A DNA stretch of 64,000 bases. Source: Bryum argenteum. Lineage: Eukaryota > Streptophyta > Bryopsida > Bryales > Bryaceae. The position numbers and the translations under genes are program-made. This document shows positions 57,346 through 64,000 of this stretch, piece after piece. The notes beneath the pieces were generated by a model, which had not been told where the DNA came from, did no database searches, and was given only the letters and a program-made list of their open reading frames with translations. The DNA lies in the NCBI GenBank assembly GCA_037043015.1, contig CM073321.1:41870420-41934419 (forward strand). The letters are read 5' to 3'. Position 1 is the stretch's first letter; each line of letters opens with the position of its first letter.

Positions 57346-58472
57346 TAGCTCGACCCGAGCTAAATCCGTGCGTATGGTAAAGAAGTTGTTGTGCATTTAG
57401 CTCAAGTCGAGCTAAATCCCTACGCAGATTATGACACTGCTGTAGACTTAGCAGGACTCGAGCTAATTTCCCAAGCGGACTACTGAACGTCTAGCTTCAT
57501 TTTGTAACGTACTAAATACTGTGCGTTCAGGAGGCATCGACCTTAACACTCCGCGTTAAGCAGGCAACGATCTAAACACTCTGCGTTAAGCAGGGAGCGA
57601 TCTAAACACTCTGCGTTTAGCAGGCAGCGACCTAACCACTGCGTCTAGCTGGGAGCAACTTGAACACTGTGCGTTTACCAGACAACGACGTAACCACTGC
57701 GTTCAGTTGGGAGCGACTTCAACTCTGTGCGATTAGCAGGCAGCGACCTAAATGCTGTGCATTTAACAGGCAGCGACCTACACACTGTGTTTAGCAGGCT
57801 GCGACATGAACAGTGACCGTTTAGCAGGCTGCGACATGAACACTGACCGTTTAGCAGGCTGCGACATGAACACTGACCGTTTAGCAGGCAGCCTTACCTC
57901 TGTGTTAAGTTGGGAGCGACCCGAACGCTGTGCGTTTAGCAGGCAACGACCTAAACATTGTGCGTTTAGCAGACAGCGTCCTAATCCTACGTTCAGTTTA
58001 GAGAGACCTAAGCATTGAGAGTTTAGCAGGCAACGACCTACATATTGTGCGTTTCGCAGGTAGCGACCTAAACACTGATTGTTTAGGAGGTAGTGACCTG
58101 ACCACTGACCGTTTAAAGGCTGCGACTTGAACACTCTGTTTGGTTCGGAGCGACCTGTACACTGTGCGTTTAGCAGGCAGCAACCTAAAGATTATGCCTT
58201 TAGCACGCAACGACATAAAAACTGCGTTTAGTTGGGAGCGACGTACAAACTGTGCGTTTAGCACGCAGCGACCTACACTGTGCGTTTAGCAGGCAGCGAC
58301 CTATATTTTCTGCGTTTAGCTCGTGAAATTGGAAATTCCTGTTTTTGCGACCTAAATGCACAGGCATCGACCTAAATGCACACTGTTAACGTAGTTACGA
58401 AAAACGAATTTCGCGGAGCGGTCCCAAAATGCAAGTTCAAATGCAAATGCAAATACGTATGGTAATGGCGTA
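57346..58472 (-). repeat. Leader intron and expanded array of copy 5
   Basis: On the minus strand the donor is CATCAG/GTACGCC at 58472. Three ordinary palindromes near 57348, 57395 and 57447 share spacers with copy 1 (CTACGCAGATTATGACA). From about 57525 to 58320 there are about 27 units of ~30 bp of the form GTTTAGCAGGCAGCGACCTA on the plus strand, including three almost identical units at 57808-57897. The outer TTTAG...CTAAA of the palindrome is retained in many units but the CTCGA/TCGAG centre has been replaced. The last ~150 bp before the donor align with the first intron bases of copy 1. Confidence 0.8.
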
Positions 58473-58905
58473 CCTGATGCGAATGATTGCCTGGGAGATC
58501 ACGAACAAACCCTATCGCAGTCGAGCAAACAAGCTGAGAAACAAAACGAAGTAACAACAGCTGAATGGCAAATGTGAGCTACTGTAGCTAATGCGGGAAG
58601 AAGTTCAAATAACAACCACACGAAACAGGAGCAGGACGGCGCGTAGGAGGATGGCGACGCGGGAGTAGGGGGGAGGAACGGCATGAGGCTCGACTGAGCG
58701 GGAAGCTGCGCCAGGGAGAAGAACAACAAGCGGAACGCTGGCGGAGCGGAACGCTGGCGGAGCGAGCTGGCTGGGGGCTGGCTTGCGGAGCGAGCCAGCT
58801 GGGGCCCCTGGCTGGCGATGCGAGCTCGCTGGGAGCCGGCTGGGAGCCGGCGAGAAGCCGTTCAAACTGGGCGGGAAGCTGGCATCGCCAGCCAGCGGCC
58901 CCATT
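58473..58905 (-). other. Putative leader exon of copy 5
   Basis: On the minus strand it has GC-rich CCAGC / CGCTCCGCCAGCGTTCCG repeats (58690-58900) and then a pyrimidine-rich stretch ending CATCAG before the donor. The last ~70 bases align with the copy 1 leader (TGCTCGA-TGCG-TAGGG words). The composition switches to AT-rich at 58906, which may be close to the element's 5' end. Confidence 0.5.
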
Positions 58906-60062
58906 GAGCTAATTTAAGTGTGGTTATTAAATTTTCTACTTTTTCATTCTTTATTTAAAACTTATAATCATTGCGTGTAAAACATGATTGACGTATAAAT
59001 GAAAATTTCGTCGAATTATCTTTGTGTTTCAACAAACTCCATAAACTGATAATTACTTATTTCAGGAATTGAAATTAATTATATTATCCTTGCGTCTATC
59101 TATATTTCCACTATTTTTCAATATAATAATAAACTTGAAAACTATAAATCCAATGATTAAAATAAAAATCGTATGAAATCAAATTTATTTTAAAAATTAA
59201 AAAATAAGTCCGTTATGCAACTAACTTATTTGTTTCAAAATCATCTATTAGGATTTTGATTATACATAGGCTGATAAATAATTTTTTACTCTTTCTATCA
59301 CACTTTCTAACGATGAACTAAATAATTCAGTATAGATCAATCTTAAAATAGATCAATTAAAATAATTCATATCGAACTTTACAATAACACATTCAAAATA
59401 ATTTAATACTATACCTAGAATATTAGATATACTTTACGAGATAATAATCTTTGAATATTTGACATCAAATAACTCAATTATTATTTTAGCATATTTCGCT
59501 TAAAATATCTCAATTCTAATCTTAATAAATCAACTTTTAATGAAATTCTTGAATATTATACCTACTATACCAAATTTTATTTACTCAATATTTTTTTTGG
59601 TATACCACATCAAATTTAATAAGTAAATAAGTTAACGAGCCACAACATATTTAGTACTGAAGTAATAAATATGCAGTTACAACAATTTTAATCCTAGAAC
59701 TCCTTATTAAGAATTATTAGTACTATACGTAGGTTACTGAACATAATTTTCCAAATACTTATTATAGAATAATTTGCTTGAAATAAATGTACACAAAAAT
59801 TAGAATACTACTTTTAGAATGTTTTGGTGCTATTCTTATACTACCACACCAAATTTAGTAAATAATTCTGATATAAGTCCTTACTTAATTACTAGATACT
59901 AATCTTGGTATACTGTACTCTAAATATAATGCAACTAATATCTATAATTAAAAATTCAAATATTTAAAAAATATTTTCAGACCAAAAACAATGTAACAAA
60001 TATTATATCCAATGTTATTATTGTATTACAATTATTAAGGTCTATAAATAGGGTATAAATAT
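58906..60062. other. AT-rich DNA without genes
   Basis: There is no coding signal. Between about 59280 and 59900 loose repeats such as ACTCAATAT and ATACCACATCAAATT recur. Confidence 0.55.
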
Positions 60063-60432
60063 TTATTCTTATAATTTTATCAAAACTAAATCATTTATAT
60101 AACTTTAAAGTAAATTATAATATTTTTGGTAAGTGATTTCATCTACTATAGTTTATTTTAATATAGATTTTAGCTTATTACGTATGAATTGATATGAATT
60201 TTATGTAGATTTAACATTTTACATGTTATATTTATGAAAAAACTTATTTATTCTTATACTTTTATGAAAACTAAATCATTTATATAACTTTTAAATAAAC
60301 AATAATATTTTTGGAAAGTGAATCCATCTAATATTGTTTACTTCAATATATCTTTTAGCTTATTACGTATCAATTGATATAAGTTTTACATAGATGTAAC
60401 ATTTTACATGCTAAATTTATAAAAAAGACTTA
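60063..60432 (+). repeat. 185-bp tandem duplication in AT-rich DNA
   Basis: The unit starting TTATTCTTATAATTTTAT at 60063 repeats from 60248 (TTATTCTTATACTTTTAT) with shared TTTTAGCTTATTACGTAT and AACATTTTACATG. A third unit begins at about 60432 and then diverges. Confidence 0.85.
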
Positions 60433-63400
60433 TTTATTCCCATAGGATAATAGTCCTAATTCAATGAATATTTCAAATACATAAACCATTTATAAATTAT
60501 GAAACTGAGCATAAATTTTTCTATAATATCATTAAAATAAAACAAAAAAATAAATAAATCACAAAGTATTTTAATTTAAAATATATGTATAAGAAGAAAT
60601 TATAATATATGTTGGGAACCTAATATTATTCTAAAATTATCTAATTTTATAATATTCTAATATAAATGACATATCAAATTTGTATAGATAAACAATAAAA
60701 AAAAATACATAAACGTAATTTGAAATAAAAAAATTTCATCAACATTTTATAAATATTTATTTAATATTAAGTTAGATATACATCTCATTTGTATTATACG
60801 ATCGACTTATTTTACGAGATAATATTATGTTAATATATACTTACCTACCTGCGTCGAATATACCGCAGCAGCAACGATAATCTTCTTTGAAGCAACTTTG
60901 GTATCCATACTAACGAATACGTCCTGATTAAAATTTGTGACAAAAGCAGAGATACATTCACTAACACAACTCGTTTTGCTTTTTCTAGGTCATATTTGAA
61001 CTCGAATCTGTTGTTTGCATGGAATCCTCTCTGAACAACTTCTCTATATACTTAGTATAACGCCGTTCGACTATTCCAATTGTTAGTTATTGTGAAAGGT
61101 CGACATTTGCAAACTCTATTTTGCAATGCAAACTGTCATCACCTTCACAACGTCAGAATAAGTAGATAAAGCAGTTACATGCTTACAAATGAAAGCATAC
61201 AATGACGAATAGCAAAAGTATTACCCAAGACCTCTAAGTTGTATTGTAACAAAAACCAGTGGTACCTTAACACAAATTGAATTCAAATTCTCAATTATAC
61301 TAGAGACAAAAATTAATCTTGTGTGTCACTTTTAAACTAGATATCCATTTAATTCTTAACATTAGTATTTGTTATTTTACAAAGTTATATAAGATTTCAA
61401 CTTTCATGCTTTACGATTAAATAATTAAATATACACTTGAATATTTAAAAAAATTGAACCCATACTATTCTTATGTATAAAATAATTTGACTTTGTGAAA
61501 TCATAAGAATAAGATTTATGGAAACCAATTAAAGAAATGAAATTTTCTGGTACTGAACATTCTTAAGCTTAAGCGTAACCTTAATCGAATCGAATTTATT
61601 TCATCATGTATTGTTTTTGTTGTAATGAGTCATAAATATATGAAACTCTTTACGCCATATTATGTTATATTCCATGCAAAATAATATAGTTTATATTTAT
61701 TTCAAGTATTCTTCTTAAAATTGAACTTTTTTTTTTAAAGACGTTCATACTACAAATTTTAAAAGTCATACTTCATTCGACGTTTTAATATTAGTCAAGA
61801 AGTAAATCATAATAATAATATTATATACAAATTTTGTAAGTTAAACACAATTAGAATTAAATGTATTTACACAGTACAATTGACTATAGTCAAGCTCAAT
61901 TGTCATCTATTTGTTAATTTGAGAAAGTGACTCCAAAGTGCTCTTCATGCTGAATGTTACGGTTGTTGCCTTTCGAAGAACTTGAAATCACATAATCGCG
62001 GGCGCTGATTGCTAAGACATTAACGATTGTAAAGATTACTTACTCTTTTAATATAAAACATCTATTGAAACTATACTTTCAAATGAATAAGTTACTCTGT
62101 AAGACTATCTTACAGTACTCCACAATATATCATTATGCATTAACGACGGCACACTACATTGTAGATTTATATATACCTATACTTTATAAGCATTTAATTT
62201 ATAGAAAAACAACATTAAGTAAAATTTATTTATAATTTTAGAGTCAAACTAAAAAGGTATGACAAATAAAATTTGTAAAGAACAATGTCTGAAATTATTA
62301 ATTTTTATCGTCTAGAAATTACTCAAACATATTCATTTGCATCATGTGGATATTAGGTTACTCATTTTTAAAATGTTTTATATCCAACTTCTTTAAACTT
62401 CAAAATTAGTTAAAGGATGTTCTGTAATAGAATAAAACCATAATCTTATATTATTTTAAATTTAGGAATAATTTCATAACAGAATGTTAAATAAATTTGT
62501 CTGCTTACGATAAAATATTTAAGTTAATGATTACTTTATATAATCAATTACAAGATAATGTTAAAGTTTGGTCTGCAATATAATTGAACGTATTGATCGA
62601 TAAAGACAAGTCCACAGTTGTTTCATTATAATAAGAGTTATGCTATATGTTTGTCATCGACGGATCATTGATGTTTACAACAAAAACAAGATAGATGTTG
62701 AACATTGAAGTGATATGTGAAATTAATAACTTGTTTTTTGCTTCGCTTGTATTGAGCAGAAAGACTTTTATGTCCGCGCGATTGAACATCTCATACTATC
62801 ACATTGCGAGATGAAGTGTGAATGATTAAAAAGGCCAACAACAAAAGTTTCATTGTAAGAGAATTAGACTGTGAACATCGGCTATTTAAATCTGTGTATC
62901 AGTGTACGTGAGTTATATATTGGTAGTATAGCTGCTTAATTTGGCTCATGTGTTGAATGTACTGAAGTTGCATACGCCTAAAAATACACAAAATTATGTA
63001 AAAAAAATTGATACTGATTGATAGATGTTTTGAATAAGTTTTATCGTTAATTATCAATAGATTAAAAATTGATTATAAACAACAATAATTATTGATTACA
63101 ATATCGGCAAGATATATGTTAACATAATAATGTTATGAAGATCATTTGCAAATGTTTTTTATATTTACTCCTCTGATTTGTATTTATTGAAGTGTATATT
63201 ATTGTTTTTGAACAGCTGTTCATATACATTGTTGTGCTAAAGAAGAAGCTTGTCATCCAATTTTCGTTCAGCGATTAGAATTACGCAATGTACAGAATGT
63301 TGTCAATAACTAATGTCCCGCTTGTTACCTATATTTTTTAATTCGCCACTGTTTAGAATGTTTTTGGGCCTCTTAAGTTTCTAAGAATTAGTCATATGTG

Positions 63401-63765
63401 TTATTGAGACTGAATTATTTTTATTAAAATCGTCACAAAAGATTTCGTTATTCCACAAAGCAACAACATGCAAAAATATTGCAATGCTCGATTTCATGAT
63501 TTGGATTGGAACATTCTTCAGATGTATGCAAGCAAGAAATGATGTTATTTGCAAAGACTTTGCGGATCAAGCGATTATGACCGAGTTACAATACGCATGT
63601 CAAGCTGCAAGGAATTTAGCGAGGCTCGTCGATTTGTTATAGAATTCAATCGAATATTCTATAATCACATTCATTATATTATAGCACTGTCAAAAAGATC
63701 AAGATATCGAGCGAGCGAACATAAAAAGCATTTATAAGTGTTTCATCGATTAGAATTATTTTAAC
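60433..63765. other. AT-rich DNA without genes
   Basis: I find no coding frame or RNA gene. Slightly less AT-rich patches lie at about 60860-61020, 61915-62020 and 63230-63310. None shows a domain. The 62-codon frame at 63549-63737 is not convincing. Confidence 0.55.
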
Positions 63766-63769
63766 TTGT

Positions 63770-64000
63770 GGCGTGCACTCTTAGTACTTGCTTACATTTC
63801 TTACAAGAAGTGAGACATGACACTCGACTAGTATTGAGTTTCAACTTGGTGCGAAAAGATTGCAATTACTTTCGAAATGTTTGCATTCTTCTATGTTGAG
63901 GATTGTTGAAACACTGTTACGGCTATGATAAGAGGCTGTGGTATTGGCAAATACAGAGTTCTTTCCTACCAAGTTTGTGATTGAATTTTTGTCACAACAA
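63770..64000 (+). repeat. Dispersed noncoding repeat, partner of 8396-8850
   Basis: Aligned with 8530-8710 in the same orientation, as described there. It continues past the end of the window. Confidence 0.55.

Noticed and set aside
63549-63737. 62-codon frame in terminal AT-rich DNA
   Set aside because: Short, no domain, no neighbouring exon or homologue in the window.

Overview
The window is eukaryotic, repeat-dominated DNA, most likely from a land plant and perhaps a bryophyte or another early-diverging lineage. The reasons are: short GT-AG introns; degenerate plant-type telomere repeats (TTTAGGG-like) at about 9836-9915 and 51237-51390; a Ty3-type chromovirus with a C-terminal chromodomain and an initiator-Met-tRNA-like primer site; hAT and SWIM-zinc-finger transposases; and several copies of a gene family I recognise as DUF7869-like. 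I see no intact host gene, no rRNA or tRNA, and no bacterial-type operon. Nearly every gene-like region carries stops or frameshifts. Species assignment is inference only.

Layout. (1) 1-6012: copy 1 (+) of a DUF7869-like transposon gene: G-rich repeat, pyrimidine-rich leader exon, a 1.5-kb leader intron carrying short palindromes, then a ~935-codon last exon broken by four stops. (2) 6013-6900: remnants of related leader and array sequence. (3) 6900-11280: AT-rich, no genes. (4) 11300-16490: copy 2 (+), with the clearest palindrome array (12087-12969) in its leader intron and two frameshifts in the long exon. (5) 16535-29109: a chromovirus with 5-bp target duplications (CCACC), LTRs, gag, protease, RT, RNase H, integrase and chromodomain, split by a ~7.35-kb DNA transposon (about 21200-28552) with inverted subterminal repeats and two divergent genes. 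(6) 29110-38260: degenerate coding segments of one or more unrecognised elements, including an FCP1/SCP-type phosphatase-like domain, interrupted by a 1,733-bp solo-LTR-like insertion (34742-36474) with TSD TGGGG. (7) 39330-40070: Ty3 RT fossil. (8) 42558-44052: hAT transposase remnant (-) abutting copy 3 (-, 44055-46165). (9) 46647-51010: copy 4 (-), a divergent DUF7869-like gene with a different palindrome array. (10) 52668-58905: copy 5 (-), with a GC-rich insertion and an expanded, altered array. (11) 58906-64000: AT-rich, no genes.

The most interesting signal is shared architecture. DUF7869-like copies have a pyrimidine-rich leader exon followed by a leader intron packed with a short CpG-containing palindrome. 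One subfamily (copies 1, 2, 5) uses TTAGCTCGA-G/C-TCGAGCTAA. The divergent copy 4 uses TTATCGTCG-ACC-CGACGATAA. Four copies (1, 2, 3, 5) also carry one palindrome 27-33 nt past the stop codon. In copy 2 the spacers between palindromes recur in both orientations, as if segments had been flipped between symmetric sites. Two other palindrome families lie inside the nested DNA transposon and beside the hAT remnant. Whether these are transposase-binding sites, hairpin/siRNA sources or recombination hotspots cannot be decided from sequence alone.
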